Source: Paenibacillus tengchongensis (lineage in GTDB: Bacteria > Bacillota > Bacilli > Paenibacillales > Paenibacillaceae). Taken from it: a DNA stretch of 64,000 nt. The notes beneath the pieces were generated by a model, which was given only the letters and a program-made list of their open reading frames with translations, did not search any database and was not told where the DNA came from. Numbering within the stretch: position 1 is the first letter of the stretch; the number at the start of each line of letters is the position of its first letter. Location: positions 558,001-622,000 of the forward strand of contig NZ_WACP01000001.1 in NCBI RefSeq assembly GCF_008973665.1, read 5' to 3'. Below are positions 16,415-25,522 of the stretch, in pieces. The position numbers and the translations under genes were made by a program.

Positions 16415-19400
16415 CTACTTCAGCTTTCTGCGGATGCTGCCCAGCTTCGAGGTCAGCGTCTTGTAGAAGCTGTACATCTCGTCGCCGTCGGCATGCTCGA
16501 CACGCTCATATTCCAGCGAATCGCGCGCCTCCAGGAAGGACACATACAATCCTTCCAGCTTGTAGAGCAGCGGCGACACATCCTCGGCGGCGGTCATCTC
16601 ACCTGCGCGGCGCGCAGCCTTGCGCAGCAATACGCTGCGGCTCTTGTCGTCCAGTCCGCGGAAATGACGGTACACGGCATATTCGACATAGCTGCGTTCC
16701 TTCATTAAATTGGCGAACGGCTCCCACGCTTCCTCTTCCTCGTCGCGGTCATAGACGTAGAGCGCGCCTTTCTTCACGATCGTATCGGTGTACAGCGCCT
16801 CGATGAACTGGTCGAGCCACTTGTCTTCGTCCAGATGCTGATGCAGCAGCGCTTCCAGCTCCGCCGCCTTTGCGGCAAGCGCATCGTACTTGGCCAGCTC
16901 CTCACGCACTCTGGCAATCAGCTGCGGCGAACGGATCAGGTTCTCCTGGGCCAGCTCGCGGTTGATGCTGCCGAAGATGTCCTTCACGCCCTCGCGTTCC
17001 AGACCGCTCTCGCGCAGGCGCTTCAGTTCATCCGAAGCCTTCTTCACTTCCCCGAGGTTCGGGCGCGAAGCCGTCAGCTGCAGATCATAGCCCTTCAGCA
17101 GGCTATCGAGATCGAATGGCTTGGTGAAGATGACAGAGAAGCGGCTGCTGGTGTTGTCGTCGAGCCCTTTTTCCATAATGACGCCCGCTTCAAGCGCTCT
17201 GGCGAAATCCGCCCGGACCCGCGCATTGTATTCCTGCACCCGCGGATTGGCATAAGTCTCGCCCCACGACTTCTCCGGAATCGGCGAAGGCAGGTAGGTC
17301 CAGTTCTCCTTGTCGGTCATCACGAGATGGCGGCCGATGCCCTCTTTGTCGAGAATTGTACGTTCGTAGTTCTCCTCGTATACGCGCAGCGGCGTATAGA
17401 CGAACAGCGGCACCCCGTTGCGGGTATTCAGCCAGAAGATCCGGTTCTTGACCTCGCTCTCCTTGACCGTAAACTGCGATTTGCCCAGCGCATTGTTCTG
17501 GTAATTGCGGATGCCCTTCAGGATTGCCGGCGCCTTCACCGGCACGGAGACGAAGCCCCATGACGGGAAGTGCAGACTGCCGGAGCTGTTGCTCAGATGG
17601 AACACCGGCACCGCATCCTCGTCGAGTCTGCCCGCAATAATCCGCTCTACGAATTTCTCCAGCGGTTCTTCGCGGCCGTATTTCATGACCAGGAAGTCCT
17701 CCATGGAGCGGGTAATCAGATCGCCGAACTTATCGCTCAGGAACTCGGAGATGGAGCGGACAATGTCGACCTCCTGCTCTTTCACCCAGCGTCCGGAGTG
17801 CTTCAGCATTTCACGGGCAAAATCGCGGATCAGATCGTCGCCGTCCTTCTGGTCCATCACCTTGGAGATCGTCGCCGTAATATCCGGCACATTGACGATG
17901 TTCCAATAGTAGGTTTTGTTCCCCTTATGATCGGTCTGTTCCTCACCGTGGGTCAGAATATCACCGTTCTTCTCAAAAATCGCGCTAAGCGCGCTCAAAA
18001 TTTCCGTAAACACCCCGTAAATCCGGCTGTTCTGCTCGTTCAGCAGCTCGAACAGGTCCTCATAGAACTCGATCATCTGCTCGGTGCGCTCCACATCGGC
18101 ATGCAGCCAGTATTCATTGATCTTGGCATCGATGTAGGCGTTCTTCTTCTTCTCCTTGGAGACAAAAGCGCTCCGCGCATCGCCCAGCTTCTCCTCGGCG
18201 CTGTCCTGCGCAGCCTCAATGTCGCGCGGCAGGCGCAGCAGGCTCTCGCGCAGCGTCTCGATATAGGACTGGATCAGCTTCAGGATGCAGAAGCCCTTCT
18301 CCGTATACAGCAGCCGCGATACATAGAACGGCCCCTGCTCGGGATGCAGGAAGATCCGTTCCAGCTCTTCGCCGAACTTGCCGGCAATTTCGCCGGGCAG
18401 CTGCTTCTTCGCCTTAATATATTCTTCGCGCGCACGGACCAGGAAGGTCTGCTCCAGCTCTGTATCCATATCAACGACCTGGTTCTTGATCACATTGGCA
18501 TGGCTCAGCCGCTCGCTGTTCTCAAAGCCCGGCAGCGGCTCCGGCACACGCGACTCAAAGGTCTTGATCATCGTGTCGAGGTCGATGCCCAGCTTGCGCG
18601 CTGTCTTCTCGACCTCCTCCTGTCCGGGAGCCTGCTGGAACATCTTGTCCATCTTATCGAACAGCCGGTAGGCCAGATAGGTCGTCATTTCCTCGATCGG
18701 CAGCACCGCCGACGATGCGCCGATGATGTTGTATTCATAGTTGGCCGGATACGTCTTGTTCATCTGCGCAATATTGGTGCGGATATTGCTGATATAGTCA
18801 TGGATGGCGAATTCTTCGCCCGACTGCTTTTCTTCGCTGGCCATGAAGTTGGTGATGTTCTCGGCTGTCACGTTCATGCAGTAATCATAGGCGTTCTCCA
18901 GCAGCTTGCCCTCGGTATTGGTTGCCGAGATCAGGTGACACAGATTGAACGGCGGAAGCGGCGAATTGACGGTCAGAATATTCCCGTACTTCTGGCGGAA
19001 GCGTTCGCCCCGGCTGTCCACGTTCATCCAGTAATCCAGCTCTTTGAGTGCGGCATAGCCGTTCTTGCGGATATACTCACGCGTATGCTCGCTGAGGCTC
19101 TTGTTGGAGAGATTCACATCCGGCGTGAACAGATAACCTAGCGTGTTCACCCGGTCTACGCCGGCTGCGCCGTAATCGCGCTCGATGATGCCGCGCACGA
19201 TGTAGGCGATGTCCAGGAAGGCACCGCTGCCTGTGCCGCCGGAGAGGCCTGTCAGCAGGAAGACCATCAGCTTCTTGCTGGTTCCGACGGACAGCGTCTT
19301 GATCTTCTTGTCGATGGCCCCGACCACTTGATTGATCTTCGTAAAGAGCAGCAGCCGTCCGGCCTGCCGCACCCCGGCGGCGCCGTTCATGCCGTCGGTG

Positions 19401-19804
19401 ATGCTCAGCTCCGGCGACAGCCACTCGGTAATGTACGGATCGAGGATGCTGCGGTTCTGCAGCAGTCCGCCGATCTCGGCATTGGCCAGCAGCACGAATT
19501 CATTCTGCGGGTCCAGCCCGATGCCTTTGTATTTCTTGCCGCGGTCCTGTTCGTTCGTCTCGAACGCCAGAAATTCCACATTGTCCGGTTTGTCCCGCTT
19601 TTTCTTGGTCAGCGGGTCCTCGGGCAGCTTGAAACGGCGGTTGATCTGGTATTTCAGCCGCAGCAGGGCGTCGATGCCCGTGCCGCCCAGGCCGATGATC
19701 AGAATCGGGTTATCGATGGTGTCGACGCGGATCTTATCGCTGACGATGCCTCCGCCCAGCGATACATCAAGCTGTTGAATATGCTCTCTTACTACCGGTT
19801 TCAT
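16415..19804 (-). CDS. Tubulin/FtsZ-like GTPase (Tubulin_2 type), 1129 residues
   Basis: The N-terminal ~400 residues carry tubulin/FtsZ nucleotide-binding signatures: an opening beta strand and glycine loop (ILIIGLGGTGIDALLRL, near residue 35) and the T4 loop GLSGGTGSGA near residues 185-195. The remaining ~700 residues are largely helical and charged, far longer than FtsZ (~380 residues). As I recall, proteins of this Tubulin_2 type sit beside vWA and GTPase genes. ATG 19804 lies behind AGGGGGAGAACCT. The product may polymerise with GTP or act as a GTP-regulated scaffold in the cytoplasm; neither is shown. It lies 30 bp after the 606-residue vWA gene and just ahead of the probable partner, in one operon. 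Confidence 0.88.
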   Translation of the reverse strand: MKPVVREHIQQLDVSLGGGIVSDKIRVDTIDNPILIIGLGGTGIDALLRLKYQINRRFKLPEDPLTKKKRDKPDNVEFLAFETNEQDRGKKYKGIGLDPQNEFVLLANAEIGGLLQNRSILDPYITEWLSPELSITDGMNGAAGVRQAGRLLLFTKINQVVGAIDKKIKTLSVGTSKKLMVFLLTGLSGGTGSGAFLDIAYIVRGIIERDYGAAGVDRVNTLGYLFTPDVNLSNKSLSEHTREYIRKNGYAALKELDYWMNVDSRGERFRQKYGNILTVNSPLPPFNLCHLISATNTEGKLLENAYDYCMNVTAENITNFMASEEKQSGEEFAIHDYISNIRTNIAQMNKTYPANYEYNIIGASSAVLPIEEMTTYLAYRLFDKMDKMFQQAPGQEEVEKTARKLGIDLDTMIKTFESRVPEPLPGFENSERLSHANVIKNQVVDMDTELEQTFLVRAREEYIKAKKQLPGEIAGKFGEELERIFLHPEQGPFYVSRLLYTEKGFCILKLIQSYIETLRESLLRLPRDIEAAQDSAEEKLGDARSAFVSKEKKKNAYIDAKINEYWLHADVERTEQMIEFYEDLFELLNEQNSRIYGVFTEILSALSAIFEKNGDILTHGEEQTDHKGNKTYYWNIVNVPDITATISKVMDQKDGDDLIRDFAREMLKHSGRWVKEQEVDIVRSISEFLSDKFGDLITRSMEDFLVMKYGREEPLEKFVERIIAGRLDEDAVPVFHLSNSSGSLHFPSWGFVSVPVKAPAILKGIRNYQNNALGKSQFTVKESEVKNRIFWLNTRNGVPLFVYTPLRVYEENYERTILDKEGIGRHLVMTDKENWTYLPSPIPEKSWGETYANPRVQEYNARVRADFARALEAGVIMEKGLDDNTSSRFSVIFTKPFDLDSLLKGYDLQLTASRPNLGEVKKASDELKRLRESGLEREGVKDIFGSINRELAQENLIRSPQLIARVREELAKYDALAAKAAELEALLHQHLDEDKWLDQFIEALYTDTIVKKGALYVYDRDEEEEAWEPFANLMKERSYVEYAVYRHFRGLDDKSRSVLLRKAARRAGEMTAAEDVSPLLYKLEGLYVSFLEARDSLEYERVEHADGDEMYSFYKTLTSKLGSIRRKLK

Positions 19805-19834
19805 AGGTTCTCCCCCTAAACGTTCGTTAGTTCG

Positions 19835-21655
19835 TTATATCAAATACTCCAGCATAATAGACTTGTCTACGGCCTGCAGTGTTACTGTAATCCGGTCTCC
19901 GCTCTTCAGCTCAAGCCCTCTGGATACGTCGGCCGCGCGGCCCGAGCGCTCTACGGTAAGTCCTTCTCCGCCCTTCAGCAGCAGGCGGTCGCCTTTGCCC
20001 GGGGTAAAGACCAGCTTCTCGGTCTCCTTCAGTTCGGGCGTCAGCTGCAGCAGCTGATGCAGCGTGAACTTCCTGCGGAAGCCGGAGAGGCGTTTGTACT
20101 GGGGATATGTCTTCTCCCCGGTGTTGCCGTCAAGCACCTCCACCACCATCTGGCCAACGAAACCGCGGGTGGATCTCTTGCGCAGCAGCCACAGGGCCAC
20201 CCCGGCGGCAATCAGCAGAATAATACCGCCGATGATATAGTACAAGAGGCCGGATGATTTGCCGTCATCCTGCAGCGGCTCCTCACTTGGCGCCGCACCT
20301 CCGGTGCCGGCCGTTGGCGCAGCTCCCGTCTTCGCACTGATCTTCACAATATCGCTTTCGCGGTAAAAGCTGCTCTCCTCCGCACGCACCTTCAGCTCGT
20401 AATCGTGGCTTTCTTTGATTTCAAAGCTGCCCTTGAACTCGGCTGCGGAGTTATCCAGCGGAATCTCCTCGGTGGTGCCTGCGTCCACATCGGTCACCAG
20501 CAGCACCGCATTCATATCTTGATACAAATCGCTGAGCGTTACCTGAGTGCCGCTGGCATACAGATGGGAAACGACATCTACGGTGTCGCCCTTCTTATAA
20601 GCGGCGGAGGCAGGTGTGTCAATTTTCAGCTCCAGATCATAGTTAAACACGAGGTTGATATCAATCTTGTCTTTGCTGACGCCCTTCACCTGCAATTTCC
20701 AGTCTCCCTGCTCCGGAGAGAGCAGCTTGATCAGGCTGTACGTGCTCGACTTCGACAGCAGGACATCATCCGACGGAACCGCGACTTCTTTGCCCGAAGG
20801 ATCGCTCAGCTTCACGGTAACGGGCTGCGAGGACATAATCGAGATATTTGCCTCCAGCACACTGCTGTTTGGCACATTGACCGTCACGTCCTGGAAGCTG
20901 CCGTTTGCGGTGATCGACTGTACGGGAACGACCTTAAGCTTCAGGTGGCTGGCAAAAATCTCGCTGAGAATCTGCGGCAGATCATCAGCGGAGTCAGTGA
21001 CGAACGCCTTGCCGCCCGTCTGTGCCGACAGGTCGGCCAGAATCTGCTTGTTCAGCTTACCGTCAGCATTAAGGCCTATAGTATATACAGGGTAGCCTTT
21101 CTGCTTGGCCGCTTCCACCGCCGCCTTCAGCTCCTGGTCGGATTCGCTCTGCGTCCGGCCGCTGGATTCATCCAGATCGTTGTTGCCGTCCGCCAGCATG
21201 ACGATCATCGGCTCGTGGGAAGGATCGCTGCCGTTCTCCAGCACCTTCACGGCCTCCTCCATCCCGACGGCGATATCCGTATAGGCGCCCCGGTCCAGAC
21301 CGTCGATGAAATCCTTCAGGTCCTCCTTGTCGGCGGAGGACTTGATTTCAAGCAGTGCCTTCTCGCGCTGCACCTTGTCGGTATACGCCACAATGCCGAC
21401 CTTGTCGCCTTGCGTGGACAGCATATCTATAAACATCTTCATCGCTTCACCGGCGAGATTGTTCTTATCGCTGGTCTTCATGGAGTTGCTGACATCAAGC
21501 AGCAGCACAGCATCGATGCGGGCAGGCGCTGCGGAAGCGGCCGCTGCCCGGCCGGCTGCAAACGGTCCGGCCACAAGGCCGATCACCAGCAGCAGCGGTA
21601 ATATACGCCGCAGCAATTTGCGGAAGGGTTGGTTACTCAGTTGTGTACGAAGCAT
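19835..21655 (-). CDS. Secreted/membrane vWA-domain protein
   Basis: The protein has an N-terminal signal anchor (LLRRILPLLLVIGLVAGPFA) and then a vWA domain with MIDAS residues LLDVSNSM (about residue 53) and VMLADGNND. A beta-rich extracellular stretch follows, then one membrane segment near residue 478 (LLYYIIGGIILLIAAGVALW) and a ~105-residue cytoplasmic beta domain. The vWA domain is therefore outside the cell and the C-terminal domain inside, which suits transmembrane signalling to the tubulin-like GTPase encoded next. ATG 21655, behind AGAGGAGCC, is preferred to an upstream start at 21688. It is the first gene of this minus-strand run and is divergent from the micropeptide operon. Confidence 0.82.
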   Translation of the reverse strand: MLRTQLSNQPFRKLLRRILPLLLVIGLVAGPFAAGRAAAASAAPARIDAVLLLDVSNSMKTSDKNNLAGEAMKMFIDMLSTQGDKVGIVAYTDKVQREKALLEIKSSADKEDLKDFIDGLDRGAYTDIAVGMEEAVKVLENGSDPSHEPMIVMLADGNNDLDESSGRTQSESDQELKAAVEAAKQKGYPVYTIGLNADGKLNKQILADLSAQTGGKAFVTDSADDLPQILSEIFASHLKLKVVPVQSITANGSFQDVTVNVPNSSVLEANISIMSSQPVTVKLSDPSGKEVAVPSDDVLLSKSSTYSLIKLLSPEQGDWKLQVKGVSKDKIDINLVFNYDLELKIDTPASAAYKKGDTVDVVSHLYASGTQVTLSDLYQDMNAVLLVTDVDAGTTEEIPLDNSAAEFKGSFEIKESHDYELKVRAEESSFYRESDIVKISAKTGAAPTAGTGGAAPSEEPLQDDGKSSGLLYYIIGGIILLIAAGVALWLLRKRSTRGFVGQMVVEVLDGNTGEKTYPQYKRLSGFRRKFTLHQLLQLTPELKETEKLVFTPGKGDRLLLKGGEGLTVERSGRAADVSRGLELKSGDRITVTLQAVDKSIMLEYLI

Positions 21656-21721
21656 AAAGATGGCTCCTCTTTGTGTTGATTTCGGCAATCAGGCCGATAT
21701 GCCGCAAGGGTTAGCTAAATT

Positions 21722-21750
21722 CTGTCAATAGCATGCCATTATGATATAAT
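21722..21750 (+). promoter_or_regulatory. Candidate sigma-A promoter for the 21867 operon
   Basis: CTGTCA (-35, 4 of 6 matches to consensus) and a perfect TATAAT (-10) are separated by 17 bp, about 115 nt upstream of the micropeptide start. The divergent vWA operon starts on the other side. Confidence 0.5.
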
Positions 21751-21866
21751 TAAACCTTGTAAACTTCAACTTTGGGGCGCAGGGACCCGGTTTTTCGGAT
21801 GCGGCGAAAGCCCTGTCTTTCGAACATCCTCGTGCCCTTACTCCAAGGCGAGAAAGGAAGAGTTCC

Positions 21867-22022
21867 ATGATTTCATACGTCATTCTTGGAATAACGTTTC
21901 TCTATGTCCTGATTCAGATTGTGCGCTATGTCCTGCGCCTGCGCAAGCCGCTGACCCACGACGAGATCGATGAGCGGCTGCTGGCGGCCCTGAACGGAGG
22001 AGATTCTGCGCATGGCCGATAA
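21867..22022 (+). CDS. 51-residue membrane micropeptide
   Basis: An ORF of 51 codons with AAGGAAGAG 5 nt before ATG 21867. It encodes one hydrophobic helix (YVILGITFLYVLIQIVRYVL) and a charged tail (HDEIDERLLAALNGG). The last 11 bp overlap the start of the downstream zinc-ribbon gene in another frame, and that gene's ribosome site (GGAGGAG) lies inside this ORF, so the two are probably co-translated. The combination of a good ribosome site, a believable membrane helix and coupling argues for a real gene. I know no homologue. Confidence 0.7.
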   Translation: MISYVILGITFLYVLIQIVRYVLRLRKPLTHDEIDERLLAALNGGDSAHGR

Positions 22023-22953
22023 GCGAGCAGTACATCTGAAGAAGCCCGTAACCCTGCGCCCGTTCAAAGCGCCGCGATTTTCTTTCGACAAGCTGCGGGT
22101 ATGCCGCCGCTGCGGACGCTACACCGCCCTTGACGGCGAACGCTGCGGCCAGTGCGGCCGCGCCTCGCTTATCACCGTGGAGCGGCAAGCCGCATCCAAG
22201 GCCCGCAGCAGCATGCAGACCCGGCTGCTGCTGGTGATTCTGCTGACCCTGGCCGCCGTCTACTTCGGCGAGAGCCTGCAGCAGATGGCGCTGTGCGCGG
22301 GCGCCGGTATTGTGCTGGCAAGCCTACTCTACTATACGCAGCGGAAAGTCCGGCAGAATGAAAATCTGTATGCACTGGACCGCTTATTCGCGCGGAACAT
22401 CGGCTTCGTCCGGGACGGCCTGGAAATCAACCGCAAGGAAGCCGTCTCCGTGCTCCGCGAGAATGATGTGCTGGCTTACGAGAAGCTGCGCGAGGTTGCT
22501 GTGCTTCTGCGCGGCGACCGTGTCTCCCGCCAGCGTGTGGCGCTCCTGCACGGCTTCCAGCTGCGCAAGGATATGAATCTGGAGCTGGAGCAGCTGCTGC
22601 TCAAGGATTTCGAGCCGCTGCTGGCCGAATATATCGGCGAAGTAGCAAAGGTCCGGCCGGAGCTCATCAAAGACCGCACCCTGCGTTATATCAGAACCTA
22701 CGAAGCGCAGATTCTTGAAATGCCCCAGGGACGGGCCATTATGACCGGCGTCGCCGGAGCGGCCGTCCGTATGAAGCGCTACGCGCTGCTCTATTCGAAC
22801 ATGATCGGACGGTACATACAGGACTTGCCCAAAGACCGTTTCCTGCGTCTGGCGAGGCTGATCGAAAGCAGCCCCTACGAGCCGTGGGACGGCCTTGATC
22901 TAAAGGTGGCGGAAATCCGCGAAGCCAAATACCGCTGGGACCCCGAGGTTTAG
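22012..22953 (+). CDS. Zinc-ribbon two-helix membrane protein
   Basis: The 313-residue protein has an N-terminal zinc ribbon (CRRCGRYTALDGERCGQCG, residues 31-49), two adjacent hydrophobic segments at about residues 70-107 (LLLVILLTLAAVYFG; LCAGAGIVLASLLYY), and a long helical cytoplasmic part rich in Arg, Glu and Leu. The helical part may be HEAT- or TPR-like. Both termini would be cytoplasmic. ATG 22012 follows GGAGGAG. It is divergent from the vWA/tubulin operon and co-oriented with the micropeptide and the 622-residue protein, so it probably belongs to the same machinery. I do not recognise a named family. Confidence 0.7.
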   Translation: MADKRAVHLKKPVTLRPFKAPRFSFDKLRVCRRCGRYTALDGERCGQCGRASLITVERQAASKARSSMQTRLLLVILLTLAAVYFGESLQQMALCAGAGIVLASLLYYTQRKVRQNENLYALDRLFARNIGFVRDGLEINRKEAVSVLRENDVLAYEKLREVAVLLRGDRVSRQRVALLHGFQLRKDMNLELEQLLLKDFEPLLAEYIGEVAKVRPELIKDRTLRYIRTYEAQILEMPQGRAIMTGVAGAAVRMKRYALLYSNMIGRYIQDLPKDRFLRLARLIESSPYEPWDGLDLKVAEIREAKYRWDPEV

Positions 22954-23123
22954 CGGCGGCAGAAGACTTAAGGCGCCGGCGGATATCCTTGTTCAGCAAG
23001 AAGAAACGGCAACCGCACTGACCGGAAGAGGGCCGTTTCTGCAAGAAATATATGGAGCTTTATCACGCAAGAATTCCCCCGGTGTATATGAAATTTTTAT
23101 ATGTAAAAAGGGGCTACTAATAT

Positions 23124-24992
23124 ATGACGTTCAGGCAAGCAATATCCCTGCGGAATATTTTGATTATTTTGTGTATTTTAATGCTGCTGCTGCTTGGACG
23201 GAAGGGCCTGCGGATCGGGGACAAAATCGGCGACGTCAAGGAAGCGGACCGGCTGTATGCCGCCGGAGACCTGATTGCAGCGGAAGAGCTGTACCGCCGG
23301 GCGGCGGAGAACCCGGCGATCCGGTATCATGAAGAAGAAATTTCTTCCCGGCTGCAGGAGCTGGATCCGATTACGGCAATCCGCAGCGGACTTGCCGCAC
23401 TGTCGCTGAGCGTATCGGAGCAGCTGAGGACCGGCGATTTTGCCGGATTTATGGAAAGCTACGCGTCACTAGTCAACCTGAAGGGAAAGTATATGGTTTC
23501 CGGGGGACCCTATGAAGCCTATTACCGCCAGCTTTCGGCGGAGACGGATATTTCCGGGCAGATTACGGCCGGCTTCAAGCAGTTCCGGCAGCAGTTCTTG
23601 GCAGAGCTGGCAGCGGGTAAGGCGGGAGCGCCGGAGGAGAGCAGTGACGACAGCTATAAATGGAATCTGCTGCAGATTCCCGCTGACTACTACGGGGGAG
23701 CGGACGCCAAGGCCGAGCTGCTGGCCGAACAATTTGCCTCCTATGACCAAAGCAGGCTGAAGGCGCTGGCGGCAGCAGGCAGCTTCGGCCCGATGCTGGA
23801 CCGTGCCTGGTCCATGCAGCAGGCGTACAGCGATCACAGCTATAAGGCTCCCTGGCTGCAGGAACAGGCGGATGCAAGTGCAGGGTTGATGCTGAACAAG
23901 GATCTGGAAGGCGACCTGACGGCAGCGTTTGCCGCTCATGCCGCAGCGTACCGCCAATATGCCGCGACCGCAGGCCTGGAGAAATCAGACGTGCTGAGCC
24001 TGATTGACAGCAGCATCGCCAAGCTAGTCAAGAACGCCGGCCGGCTGGTCCGCAGCGGAGAATACGCTGCCGGAATCCGGCTCTACAGCGATCTCGCCAC
24101 GCTTACAGATACGGGCGAGCAGATCAAGGCGGCGCAGGTGGCCTGGAATCTGGCCGAGCCGGTCCGCCTGCTGCCGGGCGGTGATCAGGCAGGCATGTAC
24201 AGTCATGTCACCTCCGCCGCCGAGCTGAATGGACTGCAGGTGGCGGCAGCGGGCACGGACAGCTCCGGCAAGCTGTACTACGCCGGAATGAGCCGGGACG
24301 GCACTGTCTCCACTATGAGCGGAGATATCGTACTGGAGCTTGACCCGCTGGAGCAGCTTGCCTTCGAACGGGAGCTGTCGGAAGCCTCCGGGCTGCCGGT
24401 GATCATGGCGGAGAGCGGCGGGACTGAAGGACGGACCGCATATAACGCATACACCGTCTCGCAGACAGGCATTACCCCGCTGCTCAGCTTCTCCGGAGAC
24501 AGCTATGAATTTGACCCCGTTGACCGCTCCATCCGGGTCTTCAATGCCGATCTCGGCGACGGCAGCAGCGGCCAAACTGCTATCTACCGGGAAAGCGCCG
24601 GAGTCTATCAATTCTCCGAGGTGCTGCAGGAGACGCCGGTCATTCCAGTTATTTCCGCCGAAGAGCTGGAGCAGCATCCGTTCGAAACGGTCTCGTTCAG
24701 CGGCGATATTTATTACGACAACGCCGGCAGAGCTGTTGCCGGCTCCGCCGGGCGGTATGTACTGCTGCAGGGTGATTTTGAATACAGTGTTGGCCAGGCA
24801 CTGATCACCGGACAATTCCAGACCGGCTATGAAATGGCCGATACGGAGCTGGGCTCCCAGTTCATGCCCGTGTTCGTCGTCGAATCTATAGAAAGCCTAA
24901 GTGTGCAATTGCCGGACGAGGGTTTATCCGGAGAGGATGGCGTGGACACCGCACCGGAGGTTTTGAACGAAAACGAAGTAACCCATCCATAG
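23124..24992 (+). CDS. Membrane-anchored TPR-like protein of the GTPase-associated cluster
   Basis: The 622-residue protein starts with a signal anchor (NILIILCILMLLLLG, residues 10-25) and then a helical extracellular part. Its first section (EADRLYAAGDLIAAEELYRRAAEN) resembles a tetratricopeptide repeat. From about residue 340 the sequence becomes beta-rich and acidic, rather like a beta-propeller or lectin-like domain. ATG 23124 follows AAAAAGGGG. It is separated by 170 bp from the zinc-ribbon gene, a gap with a 9-bp stem (AGAAACGGC, about 23000-23040) but no clear U-tract. A strong terminator closes it. No enzyme motif is visible; the likely role is an extracytoplasmic structural or sensing subunit. 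Confidence 0.65.
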   Translation: MTFRQAISLRNILIILCILMLLLLGRKGLRIGDKIGDVKEADRLYAAGDLIAAEELYRRAAENPAIRYHEEEISSRLQELDPITAIRSGLAALSLSVSEQLRTGDFAGFMESYASLVNLKGKYMVSGGPYEAYYRQLSAETDISGQITAGFKQFRQQFLAELAAGKAGAPEESSDDSYKWNLLQIPADYYGGADAKAELLAEQFASYDQSRLKALAAAGSFGPMLDRAWSMQQAYSDHSYKAPWLQEQADASAGLMLNKDLEGDLTAAFAAHAAAYRQYAATAGLEKSDVLSLIDSSIAKLVKNAGRLVRSGEYAAGIRLYSDLATLTDTGEQIKAAQVAWNLAEPVRLLPGGDQAGMYSHVTSAAELNGLQVAAAGTDSSGKLYYAGMSRDGTVSTMSGDIVLELDPLEQLAFERELSEASGLPVIMAESGGTEGRTAYNAYTVSQTGITPLLSFSGDSYEFDPVDRSIRVFNADLGDGSSGQTAIYRESAGVYQFSEVLQETPVIPVISAEELEQHPFETVSFSGDIYYDNAGRAVAGSAGRYVLLQGDFEYSVGQALITGQFQTGYEMADTELGSQFMPVFVVESIESLSVQLPDEGLSGEDGVDTAPEVLNENEVTHP

Positions 24993-24999
24993 AAGAAGA

Positions 25000-25036
25000 A
25001 ACGGAGCTGCCCATTCCGCCGGGAGCTCCGTTTTTT
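25000..25036 (+). terminator. Rho-independent terminator after the TPR-like gene
   Basis: Stem ACGGAGCT/AGCTCCGT closing a loop, followed by TTTTTTC. It begins 8 nt after the stop codon at 24992 and marks the end of the GTPase-associated region. Confidence 0.9.
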
Positions 25037-25052
25037 CTTGTTCAAATCCATT

Positions 25053-25400
25053 TTATCTGCCGATCAGCGCCATTCGTCCTCTCTTCAGCAGAGACGGCCG
25101 CTTCGGCTGCTGCTTCAGCTTGCGGTAACGCCTTTGGGTGTGCAGCACTTTAGCGGAGGCAGTTACGGTGTCTTTCACCTCGGCTACAGCCGCTTTGCTC
25201 TCCTGCAGGGACGCTTTTATCCGTTTAAATTCCGATTTCACACCATCCGTACGCTGCAGCGCAGCCTCCTTGGTCTCCTCTATGCCCGTCTTCATCTCAT
25301 CCACCGGCTCCATCAGTCTGCCCGCCGCCTGCTTCACACCGTCCAGCGATTCCTTCAGCCCGTCGATACTCTGCTTAAACTCTTTCAATGGATTACCCAT
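25053..25400 (-). CDS. Small coiled-coil protein
   Basis: The 115-residue protein has no signal peptide. Residues 5-85 form a continuous amphipathic helix pattern (SIDGLKESLDGVKQAAGRL, EEVKDTV-like heptads), and the C-terminus is strongly basic (RRYRKLKQQPKRPSLLKRGR). ATG 25400 sits behind GGAGGGATA. It lies 120 bp downstream of aroB on the same strand. The basic tail could bind nucleic acid or membrane lipids; no family is recognised. Confidence 0.6.
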   Translation of the reverse strand: MGNPLKEFKQSIDGLKESLDGVKQAAGRLMEPVDEMKTGIEETKEAALQRTDGVKSEFKRIKASLQESKAAVAEVKDTVTASAKVLHTQRRYRKLKQQPKRPSLLKRGRMALIGR

Positions 25401-25522
25401 GCTGTATCCCTCCAGTGCTTCTTGTGATAACAGTATCTTGTATCTACCATTACCCGGAATGGGCGGGATTCAATTCACTGGCTTATGCATTGGCTTATTC
25501 ATCGGCTCGTTCATCAGCCTAT

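Noticed and set aside
16415..19804. Plasmid TubZ partition system
   Set aside because: The protein is far too long, has no TubR-like repressor or centromere repeats next to it, and sits among vWA and GTPase genes on what looks like chromosome.
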